A stretch of 22,670 nucleotides of DNA from a bacterium (GTDB lineage: Bacteria; Chloroflexota; Dormibacteria; UBA8260; Bog-877): positions 1 through 22,670 of the forward strand of contig JAJYWM010000194.1 in assembly GCA_021791455.1 (NCBI GenBank). Direction: 5' to 3'. Under the pieces are notes generated by a model, which was not told the DNA's origin, did not search any database, and saw nothing but the letters and a program-made list of their open reading frames with translations. The position numbers and the translations under genes are program-made. This document shows, piece by piece, positions 8,283 through 16,763 of the stretch (its first letter is position 1; each line of letters starts with the position of its first letter).

Positions 8283-9252
8283 GTCCGCCTCCTTCAGGGG
8301 CTAGATGGCCCCAGCGGTCTGCTGCAGTCGGGCGGCAACTGCGAGGACGGCGGGACCCACACCCGGGAGGCGAAACTCGGCTGCCTGTTCACCTAGGCCG
8401 GAATGGATGTCCAGCGCAGCCCTCGCCGTCGCCTGGCATCTTCCGGCCACTTCGCCACCGTGCACCCGGCCACTGCGGTCGGAGCCCCGTACCGAGGCTA
8501 TGCTCCGGGGCCGTCACAACGCCGAGCAACTGTCATCTGGAAAGACGGCGCACTTCCCTGGATCCTGTCAACCAGACCGGGTGAAAGGGGTGTCGTGGGT
8601 CCGGCAACCCGGTCGCCGCTGGCAGTCGCGGTGGAAAGAGGGCGATCGGTCAGACTGTCGCCCCTTAGTTCAGCCGTCGACCGGACGCCAAGCCGGTGGC
8701 ACAGAGCCCGGCGTGACTTCGCGCAGCAGCCCATCCAGATCGGCTCGGTCAAACCGACGACCGCGCCCGCCCTCTAACTCAAAATACCGAACCCTGCCCT
8801 CATCACACCACCGATACTACCCTAGCACCACCCCCCTCGCCCCGCCCACTTCACCTACAGCTACACGTTTCACTTCCAGCTGCGGAACTCCGGGGGCGTC
8901 ATTCTCTCCTCACCCGATCTGATCGCTACTATCCAGGCCTACTTCGACGCCAACAGCGCCGGTCCCGGTGCCTTCGTGCGGACCGCCACAGCCCAGAAAA
9001 TCCTGACCAAGGTTAGGAGGGGACGCGTGGCCATTCAGGGACTCGCCATTCCAAACCGTGAGACCACACTGGTGGCGACAACGGTTCGGGAATCTGAGCC
9101 CTCACCGTGCAGTACGCGCGGCCCTCGTGAGCGGCCATCTACCCGTGCCCTTGGGGATCGCCCACCCCGACGCGCCGTCTCCGCTCGAGGCCCGCGATAC
9201 TCCCCGCACAGGCCCCCTCGCGGGGCAACACTCGGCTAAACTGTACTTCACC

Positions 9253-9969
9253 TTGACTACTCCAAATCTGGCCGCGGACCCCACCAGAAGGTCAGCCGCC
9301 AAGCTTGCCCCATTGTCTCCCCCAACTCTTGGCGCGACCGCGCTGGAGGCCCTACGGGCGTCCATACTCCAGGGCCGGTTCCAGCCGGGGGACCGCTTGG
9401 TGGAGTCCACGATATCCAGGGAGCTTGCAATCAGCCGGGGGCCCTTACGCGAAGCCCTCAACTTCCTGGAAAAGGAAGGCTTGGTAGAAAGTGTCCCGCG
9501 ACGGGGAAAGTTTGTCGTACAACTGACCCAACGAACCCTGGACGAGACTTACCGGCTAAGGCGAATACTCGAAGCAGAAGCTGTTCGCCTCCTCGTGAGC
9601 CAACTCTCGTCGCGCAAGGAAAGAACACTCCAGTTGGGAATCAAACGGATGAAGGACGCCGTCGGCCAGGGCGATCCGCTGCGTCTCGCTCTCGCCGATC
9701 TTGCTTTCCACGATTTGATTTATGAGTTAGCTGGCGACGCCCTGCTGCTGCGCGTATGGCGTGAGAACTTCGCTGGCACGCTACGGCTACTCATCAATTT
9801 GACCGGTCGTACGCACCCCCTAGGGGCAACCCTGGACAACCACCGAGCCCTCGTCGCTGCCATCGTGAGCAGTGATGGGAACAAGGCTTGCCGCTTGGCG
9901 GAAGAGCACGTCGACGATGCATGGAATCGGGCCCGCATCTCCTTTCCTGGAGCGGCTCGTGCGAGCTGA
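9253..9969 (+). CDS. GntR-family transcriptional regulator (FCD subfamily)
   Basis: From TTG 9253 the protein has 238 residues, normal for FadR/FCD-type GntR regulators. The winged helix-turn-helix is clear: ALEALRASILQGRFQPGDRL, then ISRELAISRGPLREAL and LEKEGLVESVPRRGKFV. A helical FCD ligand-binding domain follows (TYRLRRILEAEAVRLL; DLAFHDLIYELAG with the metal-ligand type Asp and His; DNHRALVAAI; AEEHVDDAW). FCD regulators usually repress catabolic genes and are released by a small carboxylate ligand. The large adjoining minus-strand catabolic cluster is the natural target (inference). The start is uncertain: GTG 9058, GTG 9127 and TTG 9313 are also in frame, and none has a good ribosome-binding site. 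I prefer 9253 because it gives the usual short leader before the DNA-binding domain. Confidence 0.85.
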   Translation: MTTPNLAADPTRRSAAKLAPLSPPTLGATALEALRASILQGRFQPGDRLVESTISRELAISRGPLREALNFLEKEGLVESVPRRGKFVVQLTQRTLDETYRLRRILEAEAVRLLVSQLSSRKERTLQLGIKRMKDAVGQGDPLRLALADLAFHDLIYELAGDALLLRVWRENFAGTLRLLINLTGRTHPLGATLDNHRALVAAIVSSDGNKACRLAEEHVDDAWNRARISFPGAARAS

Positions 9970-10332
9970 CCGTGGCCCGGCGACAACCGGTCTGGCCCCT
10001 GGTTCTATTCCCATCAAGCGCCGCGACGCACGCTCTCCCTGCGTATCGCCCACCCACCTCATGGCGCCCACGCTTGCTCTCATGTGCTTGGAACGCTCCA
10101 ACAGCGGCCACATTCATGCCGCGAGGAGCGGACTTCCCACTGCGAATGTTGGACCTCCTACGTGGTCCTCGAAACTCCGATGCGTATGAATGGACCCGGT
10201 GCATGGTGCACAACCACGCTCGGCATTTCTTGACTGAGGTCTCCCGCGGAAGCGCAAACCTAGCATCGCTCAATGCGGCTGGAGCGCTAATCCTAACAAG
10301 TCGCGTCGGATGTCTTCCGGCTTGGAGCTGAG
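9970..10332. other. Intergenic region between regulator and aminotransferase genes
   Basis: These 363 bases hold no gene I can support; the open frame running through them on the plus strand has no recognisable motif. The only clear signal is GGAG at 10324-10327, a ribosome-binding site 5 nt before the ATG at 10333. No hairpin with a T-run and no convincing promoter or palindromic operator was seen. Confidence 0.5.
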
Positions 10333-11484
10333 ATGCTAGGTCCTCGCTCGATCCCCATGTGCGACCTACGAGCCCAGTACGTCTCAATTCAAGCGGATAT
10401 CGACGCTGCCATCCGATCAGTAATCCAGTCAGGGGAATTCGAGCGCAGCGCGCTGCTATGGGACTTCGAACGGCAGTTCGCGCAAGCTTGCCAGCGCACC
10501 TACGCGATAGGAGTGGCCAGCGGTCTTGCGGCACTCTTTCTCACTCTGAAGGCCCTAGGTGTAGGCCCAGGGGACGAAGTCATCACCGTGCCCAACACCG
10601 ACATTTCCACGTGCGCTGCGATACGCCACTGTGGCGCCGCCGTCGTGTGGGCAGACGTCGATCCCGCGACTCACAATATCGATGCTCGGTTGGCCGAGGG
10701 GCTGATCACCGAACGCACGCGGGCCATCGTCCCGGTGTCCATGTACGGCCTTCCGGCCAGCCTCCCCCGGCTGCAAGAGCTTGCGTCGACTTCTGGCCTC
10801 AAGTTAGTCAGCGATGCGGCACTAGCGTTCGGAGCGACACTTTCGAGCCAGCCCATCGGTGCCTTCGGTGATGCAGCTTGCTTCAGCTTCGCCCCTACAA
10901 AAGTTCTAGGCGCCTACGGGGACGGCGGCATCATAGTCACCGATGACGCAGACCTGGCGGACGCCGCACGGAAGCTTGCCGGTTATGGCGAAGCGGATCC
11001 TAAGGACATGGCCGACAAAGATGGCACGCTATGCCTACGTGTAGAGGGGTACCATGAGCACCTTGACGTCATACAGGCCGGAGTGTTGCGGGCGAAGCTC
11101 GCTTATGTTGACGCTTGGGTGCGTAGGCGGAACCAAGTCGCAGACCTCTACAAGCAGATCCTTGCCCCATACTCGCTCAAGACGCAGCACGTGCCTCGAG
11201 GTTACACCCATGCCTATCGCAGCTTCGTCGTACAAGTCCCGGACCCCTCAGGAGCCTTGGAATGGCTACGAGCTCACGGGGTCGCTTCTCAGCGCTTGTA
11301 CGCCCCCCCCTTGCATCTTCAGCCAGCCTACGCTGACATGGGCTTAGGGCCAGGCTCGTTTCCTGTCGCCGAGTCCCTGGCTCATTCTCTTCTTTGCCTC
11401 CCCATCTATCCAGAGCTCACCGACGCAGACGTGGATTTCGTCGGAACACAGCTCATCTCATACCTCGGCAGCGTCGAGCCCTAG
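10333..11484 (+). CDS. DegT/DnrJ/EryC1/StrS-family PLP aminotransferase-like protein
   Basis: The 383-residue length is usual for the family. The fold signatures are present: GEFERSALLWDFERQFA, the GVASGLAALFLTLKALGVGPGDEV block, VDPATHNID, GAFGDAACFSF and PTKVLGAYGDGG with the PLP Schiff-base Lys190. Members normally transaminate keto-sugars with Glu or Gln as donor. Two motif positions are unusual: the family's PVHLYGQ reads PVSMYGL (Ser136, Leu140), and the DAAQAHG motif that contacts PLP reads DAALAFG (Asp161 kept, Gln replaced by Leu164, His by Phe166). The cofactor can probably still bind, but substrate or reaction may differ. No sugar-nucleotide genes are nearby, so a role in nucleotide-sugar synthesis is not supported by context. 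ATG 10333 has GGAG 5 nt upstream. The gene converges with the minus-strand cluster. Confidence 0.85.
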   Translation: MLGPRSIPMCDLRAQYVSIQADIDAAIRSVIQSGEFERSALLWDFERQFAQACQRTYAIGVASGLAALFLTLKALGVGPGDEVITVPNTDISTCAAIRHCGAAVVWADVDPATHNIDARLAEGLITERTRAIVPVSMYGLPASLPRLQELASTSGLKLVSDAALAFGATLSSQPIGAFGDAACFSFAPTKVLGAYGDGGIIVTDDADLADAARKLAGYGEADPKDMADKDGTLCLRVEGYHEHLDVIQAGVLRAKLAYVDAWVRRRNQVADLYKQILAPYSLKTQHVPRGYTHAYRSFVVQVPDPSGALEWLRAHGVASQRLYAPPLHLQPAYADMGLGPGSFPVAESLAHSLLCLPIYPELTDADVDFVGTQLISYLGSVEP

Positions 11485-11925
11485 AGCCATAGCGGAGTAG
11501 TTGATCTAGGGCCGGGGCGGTACTTGAGCGAGTAGTAGACACCCATTTCGCTCACGCGGTAGCTGGACTGGCTCTCGCGGGACGGCTCGCAGACTAAAGT
11601 TCTACAGTCAGCCAACCGTTCCGGGTCCAACTTGGATGACGAGCTGGCCCCCCGCCCTCGAGCACGTCTCCCAGCGGGACCACGGGCCGAGCCTGACCGG
11701 GTGTGTTGGCGACCGGATGGATCGCCTCCCCGCCCTACATCCTATCCCGACATCCCAACAGAAACGTCACATCTCAACTGGCACCACACCATCCGGACGC
11801 CAAGCCAACGTCGGCACCTGTGGAGTATGAACCCGGCCCCCGCGAGTTGCGCTCTGTCAACCGGGCTGGAGTGGCCACCTATCACTACTGATCACCACGT
11901 CCAATTGCCCAAGGGTCTCTTACCT
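11485..11925. other. Intergenic region between convergent transcription units
   Basis: These 441 bases lie between the stop of the DegT-type gene and the stop of the SDR gene on the opposite strand. Transcription from both sides must end here, yet no strong hairpin with a T-run was found. A weak stem GAGCGA/TCGCTC with a 16-nt loop lies around 11526-11553. The minus strand at about 11510-11580 can encode SYRVSEMGVYYSLKYRPG, which looks protein-like but has no start and is not recognised. Confidence 0.5.
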
Positions 11926-12687
11926 CTACCCCCGCGATTCGCTAACACTATGGCCCTGTGCCAGTCGCCACAGATCAAATCGTCCACCAGTGTCCTCCGC
12001 TCCTGATTCGGTAGCAAGTACCACGAAGCCCTTGGCGAGCTCCATTGGGTCACGCCAGACCGCGCGCAACTCCTCTGGATATGTTGACATGGACATCGGC
12101 GTACGCATTGGCGCTCCTGGTGTTACCGAAACCACCGTGATCCCAGCCGGTGCTAGCTCCAGCGCGAGGGTCTTGGTAAGCCCTTCAAGCCCGAACTTCG
12201 ATGGACAATACGCGCTCTCCCCTACGAAGCCCTCCACTCCAGAGCGCGACGACACATTTACAATCAGGCCCCGGCCGCCCTGCTTCATCACGGGCACTGT
12301 CACCCTGCACATCAGGAATGCAGACCGCAGGTTGGTAGCCATTACCCGGTCCCACTCTTCGATCGGCGTGTCCTCTATTGGGCAAACGACAATGATTGCT
12401 GCGTTATTGATGAGAAGGTCGACGCGCCCGAAGCGGTCGACCACGCGTCGCATTGCCTCGTCTACATGGCTCTCGTTACCAACGTCAGCCCGGACGCAGT
12501 CAATAGACAGCCCGCGGGCCTCACTCGTGGCTGCCAACTCATCCAACTCATCTACCTTGATTGACAGCCCGACCACTGACGCTCCTGCCTCGGCCAATGA
12601 GAGGCAGGCGGCCCGGCCAAGTCCGGCTCCCGCGCCCGTGACCACTGCTACCCGCCCGACCAAGCCCATGCCCATGCCGATCGACAT
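11926..12687 (-). CDS. Short-chain dehydrogenase/reductase (SDR)
   Basis: This 253-residue classical SDR is probably a cytoplasmic NAD(P)-dependent alcohol/ketone oxidoreductase. The cofactor motif TGAGAGLG (17-24), the NNAA motif (94-97), NVSSRSG with the catalytic Ser at 146/147 and YCPSK (Tyr160, Lys164) are all in place, followed by the usual PGAPMRTPM segment. It is the last gene of the minus-strand cluster, 8 bp after the DUF4438 gene stop. It probably reduces or oxidises an intermediate of the same pathway. ATG 12687 follows AGGGCGAGGG almost directly. ATG 12675, also in frame, would give a more usual ribosome-binding-site distance and drop four residues. The substrate cannot be deduced. 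Confidence 0.9.
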   Translation of the reverse strand: MSIGMGMGLVGRVAVVTGAGAGLGRAACLSLAEAGASVVGLSIKVDELDELAATSEARGLSIDCVRADVGNESHVDEAMRRVVDRFGRVDLLINNAAIIVVCPIEDTPIEEWDRVMATNLRSAFLMCRVTVPVMKQGGRGLIVNVSSRSGVEGFVGESAYCPSKFGLEGLTKTLALELAPAGITVVSVTPGAPMRTPMSMSTYPEELRAVWRDPMELAKGFVVLATESGAEDTGGRFDLWRLAQGHSVSESRG

Positions 12688-12695
12688 CCCTCGCC

Positions 12696-13574
12696 CTATG
12701 CTGCGAGGTGCAGAAGATCAACGACGTTTCGGCTCTCGACCACGTGGACGGATAGCGAATCGTCCCCGGCCGCAATCAATGGTGTGATGCCTGGCCCGTA
12801 TCCACTTCTTGGGCTGTCTCCATGAGAGACCACTCCTACGGTCATCGCACCTCGGAGATACCCGTTGCCCCAGCGGCAGTCGTAGTCCGAAATTGCGACC
12901 AAATCACCTAAGCGCAGGTCAGTCAGTCCATGATCGGATAGCGCGCCAAGGTCCTCGGTCTGGACCTGAACAGAGCCCGACTCGCTCCCCAGCCCCGCGC
13001 CTGCTCCAGTCAGATGACATGGCACGATCGCCCTAACTCGCACCCTCACCCGGCCGCGCCCACCATCCTCTATCTCCAGCGCGTCCAGCAACTCTGGGGA
13101 CACACTCTTGAGTTGGATCAATGGCTTATCCCTGAGGGCAAGACTGCGCCCTAACGCCCTGACGGTCACCCGGTCGCCGAGTGCAAGTTTCTCTATGACA
13201 TCCCGCGGAAAGTGAACGATGACATGCTCGGCAAAGCGGCCGCTCTTTCCGACCACGACTCCAGATGCACCCATCTGGGCGCCTGACGTCACTTTCGCCA
13301 CGTTGCCGACGCAGGCCAGCGTCTTCAGAGCCTGATTCGCACCATCCTGAGGATTGCGGATGCTCACTCCCGGTTGAACCATATCCGCCAGCCAACCCAG
13401 CGCACGATCCCCCATCCGCACGTTGTACACGATCCCTCCCGGCGCGGGAAGAAGGTATGGACGGCCGTCGCTAGCGACTTGATACGGTGAAGCGGGCAAT
13501 GGTGGCAATTCGGGAGAGGCAATTACTCCCTGCACAGCTATGCCCACGAGTTGCTCCCGGTTGTCTGACAGCAC
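12696..13574 (-). CDS. DUF4438 domain-containing protein (copy 2 in transcription order)
   Basis: This 292-residue protein belongs to the DUF4438 family, whose biochemical role I do not know. Family landmarks are seen in order: the N-terminal NREQLVGIAVQG, GGIVYNVRMGD.ALGW, QPGVSIRNP, a CVGN...TSGA..GA.GVV block, VIVHFP..VIEKLALGDRV, LRLGDLVAISDYDCRWG, and GAMTVGVVSHGDSPRSGYGPGIT near the end. I moved the start from GTG 13589 to GTG 13574. GGAGG lies 7 nt before 13574, and the protein then begins at the same place as its paralogue next door. It sits 60 bp after that paralogue and 8 bp before the SDR gene. The two copies share the family motifs but differ substantially elsewhere, so they are old paralogues and may form a hetero-oligomer (inference). 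Confidence 0.85.
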   Translation of the reverse strand: MLSDNREQLVGIAVQGVIASPELPPLPASPYQVASDGRPYLLPAPGGIVYNVRMGDRALGWLADMVQPGVSIRNPQDGANQALKTLACVGNVAKVTSGAQMGASGVVVGKSGRFAEHVIVHFPRDVIEKLALGDRVTVRALGRSLALRDKPLIQLKSVSPELLDALEIEDGGRGRVRVRVRAIVPCHLTGAGAGLGSESGSVQVQTEDLGALSDHGLTDLRLGDLVAISDYDCRWGNGYLRGAMTVGVVSHGDSPRSGYGPGITPLIAAGDDSLSVHVVESRNVVDLLHLAA

Positions 13575-13634
13575 TACCTGAACCTCCACTACCTCACTTA
13601 CTCTCTCGGATCACGATTGCCGTGCACAATCAAG

Positions 13635-14549
13635 TCACCGCCGGGCAAACGAGCTAACACGCGTTGAGCTGCGCCTGGCCTCTAGTTCCTGCTTTGACCT
13701 GATCCCCAGCTTGAGCGCAATGTTCGCGTCCGGATCGATTACCGGCACGAGGACCCCAGCCGTGGTAGACATCAGGTCCAGTACCCCCGGGCCATGTCCC
13801 GTCCATGCAGAGTCGCCATGGATGATGAGTCCGATCGTCATCGCACCGGCACGGTAGCCTCTGCCCCAGGTGTGGTTGTGGTCAGGCACCGCTACAATGT
13901 CGCCAATTCGCAGCCTATCCAGTCCGAGCTCGCTGAGCTCCTTGCGGTCTCCCGTCATGAAATCCTGATCGACATAGTCGGCGTTCAACTCCCCACCTGA
14001 TCCCATGAAACGCGCAGGAATCTCACCAACCACGGGAACACTCAGTTGGGCGCCGCCAACGGACTCGACACCAATCGCGTCCAGTAACCTCGGGCTCATC
14101 TTGTGCACCACCACATCTGGGTAGTCCAACAGTCGCAGGCCCAGCCCGACCGACCTAATCTGTATCCGATCTCCTATTGCCAACATCTCAATCGCCTCCG
14201 GGGGAAAATCCACCAGTACGTGAGCATGCTCGCCACTGACTACGCCCCGCACCCCCGAGCAAGCACCAGACGTGACCACCGCCTCGTTGCCTACGCAAAC
14301 CATGTAGTGTAGTGCGTGCTCGGCTCCGGGATCAGAATTGCGAATCGAAACGCCCGGCTCAAGATGGTCACCCTCCCATCCAAACGCGGGATCACCGACG
14401 CGATGGGTGAAGCAAATCCCACCCATTCCCAGGGTGACTGCCGAGACGCCCTCGGAATCTACCTTGTACGGATTGCGGTCGGCTGCCGGAGGCCATACTT
14501 CACCACCGATAGCGGCCTCAACCAAGTCACCTGCGTTAGTTCTGATCAT
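13635..14549 (-). CDS. DUF4438 domain-containing protein (copy 1 in transcription order)
   Basis: The protein has 304 residues and the same family layout as the next gene: MIRTNAGDLVEAAIGGEV, GGICFTHRVGDPAFGWEGD, LEPGVSIRN, CVGNEAVVTSGACSGVRG, HVLVDFPPEAIEMLAIGD, LLDYPDVVVHKMSPRLLDAIG, LRIGDIVAVPDHNHTWGRGY and GAMTIGLIIHGDSAWTGHGPG. It is closer to typical members than its neighbour because it keeps the FGW.GDH.EPGVSIRN stretch. The last 20-25 residues are basic and unmatched in the neighbour. ATG 14549 has GGGAG upstream and overlaps the stop of the 2-hydroxyacid dehydrogenase gene by 4 bp (ATGA), so the two should be co-translated. The function is unknown. Placement beside 2-oxoacid and amino-acid enzymes suggests an enzyme or binding protein for a pathway intermediate. 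Confidence 0.87.
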   Translation of the reverse strand: MIRTNAGDLVEAAIGGEVWPPAADRNPYKVDSEGVSAVTLGMGGICFTHRVGDPAFGWEGDHLEPGVSIRNSDPGAEHALHYMVCVGNEAVVTSGACSGVRGVVSGEHAHVLVDFPPEAIEMLAIGDRIQIRSVGLGLRLLDYPDVVVHKMSPRLLDAIGVESVGGAQLSVPVVGEIPARFMGSGGELNADYVDQDFMTGDRKELSELGLDRLRIGDIVAVPDHNHTWGRGYRAGAMTIGLIIHGDSAWTGHGPGVLDLMSTTAGVLVPVIDPDANIALKLGIRSKQELEARRSSTRVSSFARR

Positions 14550-15589
14550 CTTTCACTCCCCGCAGTGTCGGACCCACGTCTCTTAGCAGCAAATTCCACG
14601 ACCTCGGCGAGAACATCGGCCAGCTGCTTCTCTCGTGCGCCACCTGACCCTCCTCCGATGTGTGGAGTAAGCACCGTCCGAGGATGAGAGATCACGTCAC
14701 CCTGACCCGGCCACGGCTCAAACTCGAACACATCCAAGCCAGCTCCAGCAATGCGGCCGGCGCTCAGAGCATCTCCCAATGCACTCTCGTCCACGAGCGG
14801 CCCACGTGCGACGTTGACGAGGTACGAAGTGGGTTTCATCATAGCCAATTGTCGCCTGCCTATCATGTGGCGCACCTCGTTGGAGTAGGGCAGGCTGAGG
14901 ACCACGAAGTCCGCCGCTTGCAGTAGGCCTTCGAATGATCCCCACTCGATCCCTAAGCGAGCTTCCTCACTCGCCGCCAGCCGTACTCGCTTGAAGTACA
15001 GTACGCGCATGCCAAAGGCATGTGCACGTTGCGCTACCTCCGATCCGATTTCGCCAAACCCAACAATGCCGAGCGTCCGCCCGCTCAGTTCAAAGACATC
15101 CCGTAGCCGCATCCACTGAAACGCGTGCCTCGACTGAGTAGTGGCGAACGGCTCTAGGCCGAGTGCGCGATAGGCGCGTCCGACGACCTTTTGGTGGCCC
15201 TCGACGATCCGCTTTGAAAGGCAAAGCATCAGGGCAATGGCTAGCTCTGCCACTGCAACGCATCCCGTCAGGTGCGTGGTCTGCACTTCCACTCCGGCTG
15301 CCGCTGTTGCGCTGCGATCCACTAGCTCGTCGCGTACTCCATACACCTGAACCAACTCCAACCTTGGACACAGTTGAAGCAGATGCAGATCCACTCTCGC
15401 GCGGCGCGATACAACGGCCTGGCTAGTGCGGAGCCATGCACGGTCAGCTTCTTCAACTTCGTCCCCCAGAAGATGCACTCGATCCAATGAGTACCCGGCT
15501 GGAAGGAGGGATCGGCCCAGCGCCAAGTCGGCGTCAGAGAGGTCACCAACCCAGCTGATGCGCACGTCCACGCCCAACCCCTCAAGCAC
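14546..15589 (-). CDS. D-isomer-specific 2-hydroxyacid dehydrogenase
   Basis: This is a 347-residue NAD(P)-dependent dehydrogenase that interconverts a 2-oxoacid and the D-2-hydroxyacid. The Rossmann motif is GIVGFGEIG (174-182). Catalytic Arg262 (NVARGPLVDE), Glu291 (GLDVFEFEP) and His310 (LTPHIGGGS) are all present at the usual spacing. The Gly-rich run after the catalytic His and the long N-terminal half fit phosphoglycerate- or glyoxylate-reductase-like members. GTG 15589 overlaps the end of the aminotransferase gene by 8 bp, and the stop overlaps the DUF4438 start by 4 bp. In context it probably reduces the 2-oxoacid made by the aminotransferase just upstream (inference). Stereospecificity is assigned from the family only. 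Confidence 0.92.
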   Translation of the reverse strand: MLEGLGVDVRISWVGDLSDADLALGRSLLPAGYSLDRVHLLGDEVEEADRAWLRTSQAVVSRRARVDLHLLQLCPRLELVQVYGVRDELVDRSATAAAGVEVQTTHLTGCVAVAELAIALMLCLSKRIVEGHQKVVGRAYRALGLEPFATTQSRHAFQWMRLRDVFELSGRTLGIVGFGEIGSEVAQRAHAFGMRVLYFKRVRLAASEEARLGIEWGSFEGLLQAADFVVLSLPYSNEVRHMIGRRQLAMMKPTSYLVNVARGPLVDESALGDALSAGRIAGAGLDVFEFEPWPGQGDVISHPRTVLTPHIGGGSGGAREKQLADVLAEVVEFAAKRRGSDTAGSER

Positions 15590-16763
15590 TGGGTCGCAAC
15601 ACGCGTCGGATCCGCTCGAGTGCCTCTTCCAACTCGCTCACGGGCTGAAGCCAGGACATCCGCAGGTAGTCCGTCCAGCGAGGGCCGAAGGCGGTTCCCG
15701 GGAATATCAATACCTTCCCGTCAAGAAGTAAGGACCTCGACAGGTCGTAGGCGCTCCGCCCAATGGATGACGCATCCACGAATACGTAGAAGGCGCCCAT
15801 CGGTGGACCATACGCGAAACCCAGTCCGTCGAGGCCATCAAGAACTACTTTTCGCCGCTGTCGGTACGTTTCGAGGTAGTCGTCTAGAAATGCCGTGGGC
15901 CCCCTAAGGGCCGCCAGTCCGGCGTACTGAGAAATGATTGGCGGTGGCCCGCTGAGTATCCGCTTGAGGGCCTGTACGCGCTCCATGACTGGGACCGGCC
16001 CAGCGAGGTACCCCAGCCTCCACCCCGTCATACAGTAAGTCTTCGAAAAGCCATTGACAGTCACAGTGCGCTCGGCCATCCCTGTGAGCGAGGCGACGCT
16101 GACGTGGCGGGCCCCATCATACAGGAGTTTCTCGTAAATTTCGTCTGAGATGACCATCAAGTTGTGCTTGATCACAACGTCACAAATCTCCTCAAGATTC
16201 TGACGCGTGAGGACGCCTGCCGTCGGATTGCCGGGCGAGATCAACAGCACAGCTCGGGTACGCGGCGTTACTAGCCGTTCCAAGTCGCTTGCGTGGACTT
16301 GAAAGCCATCGTCGCGGTTAGTGGGTACCAGTGCCAAGCGGGCTCCGGCCATTGCGATAGCTACGTCGTAGGACGTGTACCGGGGATCTGGTACCAGGAT
16401 CTCATCACCAGGGCGCAGAAGCGCCTGAACGGCGAGGTACACGGCCTCCTGGCCGCCTGTCGTGACCACGATCCCATCTCGACCTTCAAGCTCTATCCCG
16501 TTCTCCACCTTGAGCTTTTCCGCTATCGTGTCTCGGAGTTCCGGCAGGCCAGCCAAAGGGGAAACTGTTCCCCCATGTTGTGCGATCGCCTGCTTACCAG
16601 CCATCACCACATGAGGGGGCGTGGGGAGATCGGGGTCGCCACGGCCCAGTGCTATAACCCCTGACAGTCGGCCGGCAAGCTCCATGAGCTCGTAGCGTTG
16701 CCTGGTCCCTTCCTCTACGAAGCTTCTACGCGGCACCATGGTCCCCGGAGTCGAGTCAGCCAT
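15582..16763 (-). CDS. Class I/II PLP-dependent aminotransferase (catalytically complete)
   Basis: This is a 393-residue fold-type I aminotransferase. From ATG 16763 the active site reads: Tyr129 in PDPRYTSY, Asn179 in SPGNPTAG, Asp207 and Tyr210 in ISDEIYEKL, Lys241 in NGFSKTYCMTGWRLGY (Schiff base), and the substrate-carboxylate Arg in LRMSW near the end. It resembles aspartate/aromatic-type aminotransferases of the AspC/PatA kind. I chose ATG 16763 because GAGGGAGGG lies just upstream; earlier in-frame starts would add 26 residues lying over the neighbour. The gene overlaps the pseudo-aminotransferase upstream by 8 bp and the 2-hydroxyacid dehydrogenase downstream by 8 bp, so the three are likely made in fixed ratio. 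The amino donor and acceptor are unknown. Confidence 0.92.
   Translation of the reverse strand: MADSTPGTMVPRRSFVEEGTRQRYELMELAGRLSGVIALGRGDPDLPTPPHVVMAGKQAIAQHGGTVSPLAGLPELRDTIAEKLKVENGIELEGRDGIVVTTGGQEAVYLAVQALLRPGDEILVPDPRYTSYDVAIAMAGARLALVPTNRDDGFQVHASDLERLVTPRTRAVLLISPGNPTAGVLTRQNLEEICDVVIKHNLMVISDEIYEKLLYDGARHVSVASLTGMAERTVTVNGFSKTYCMTGWRLGYLAGPVPVMERVQALKRILSGPPPIISQYAGLAALRGPTAFLDDYLETYRQRRKVVLDGLDGLGFAYGPPMGAFYVFVDASSIGRSAYDLSRSLLLDGKVLIFPGTAFGPRWTDYLRMSWLQPVSELEEALERIRRVLRPSA

Larger units (their letters stand above)
7388..9252. other. Long decayed intergenic region
   Basis: About 1.9 kb contains no intact gene I can support. Open frames here are short, rich in Pro, Arg and Ser, and match no family, as expected for chance frames in GC-rich DNA. 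It holds a PIN-domain remnant (7899-8048), a perfect inverted repeat (8257-8282) and an open stretch at 8826-9239 on the plus strand. That stretch's first part (peptide SSPDLIATIQAYFDANSAG, near 8905-8960) looks protein-like but is not recognised. The promoter of the minus-strand methyltransferase-helicase operon should lie in the first 200 bases. I see no convincing -10/-35 pair there. The region reads as the graveyard edge between the defence locus and the catabolic cluster. Confidence 0.6.

Noticed and set aside
8685..11812. A 14-bp exact repeat, CCGGACGCCAAGCC, near 8688 and near 11797
   Set aside because: One such repeat is expected by chance in a GC-rich 22-kb sequence, and the flanks do not match.
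8568..11880. Similar TGTCAACC-type starts near 8568 and 11855, and a looser one near 1062, which could be insertion-sequence ends
   Set aside because: The similarity fades after about 8-10 bases, orientation and spacing do not enclose any transposase, and no target duplication was seen.
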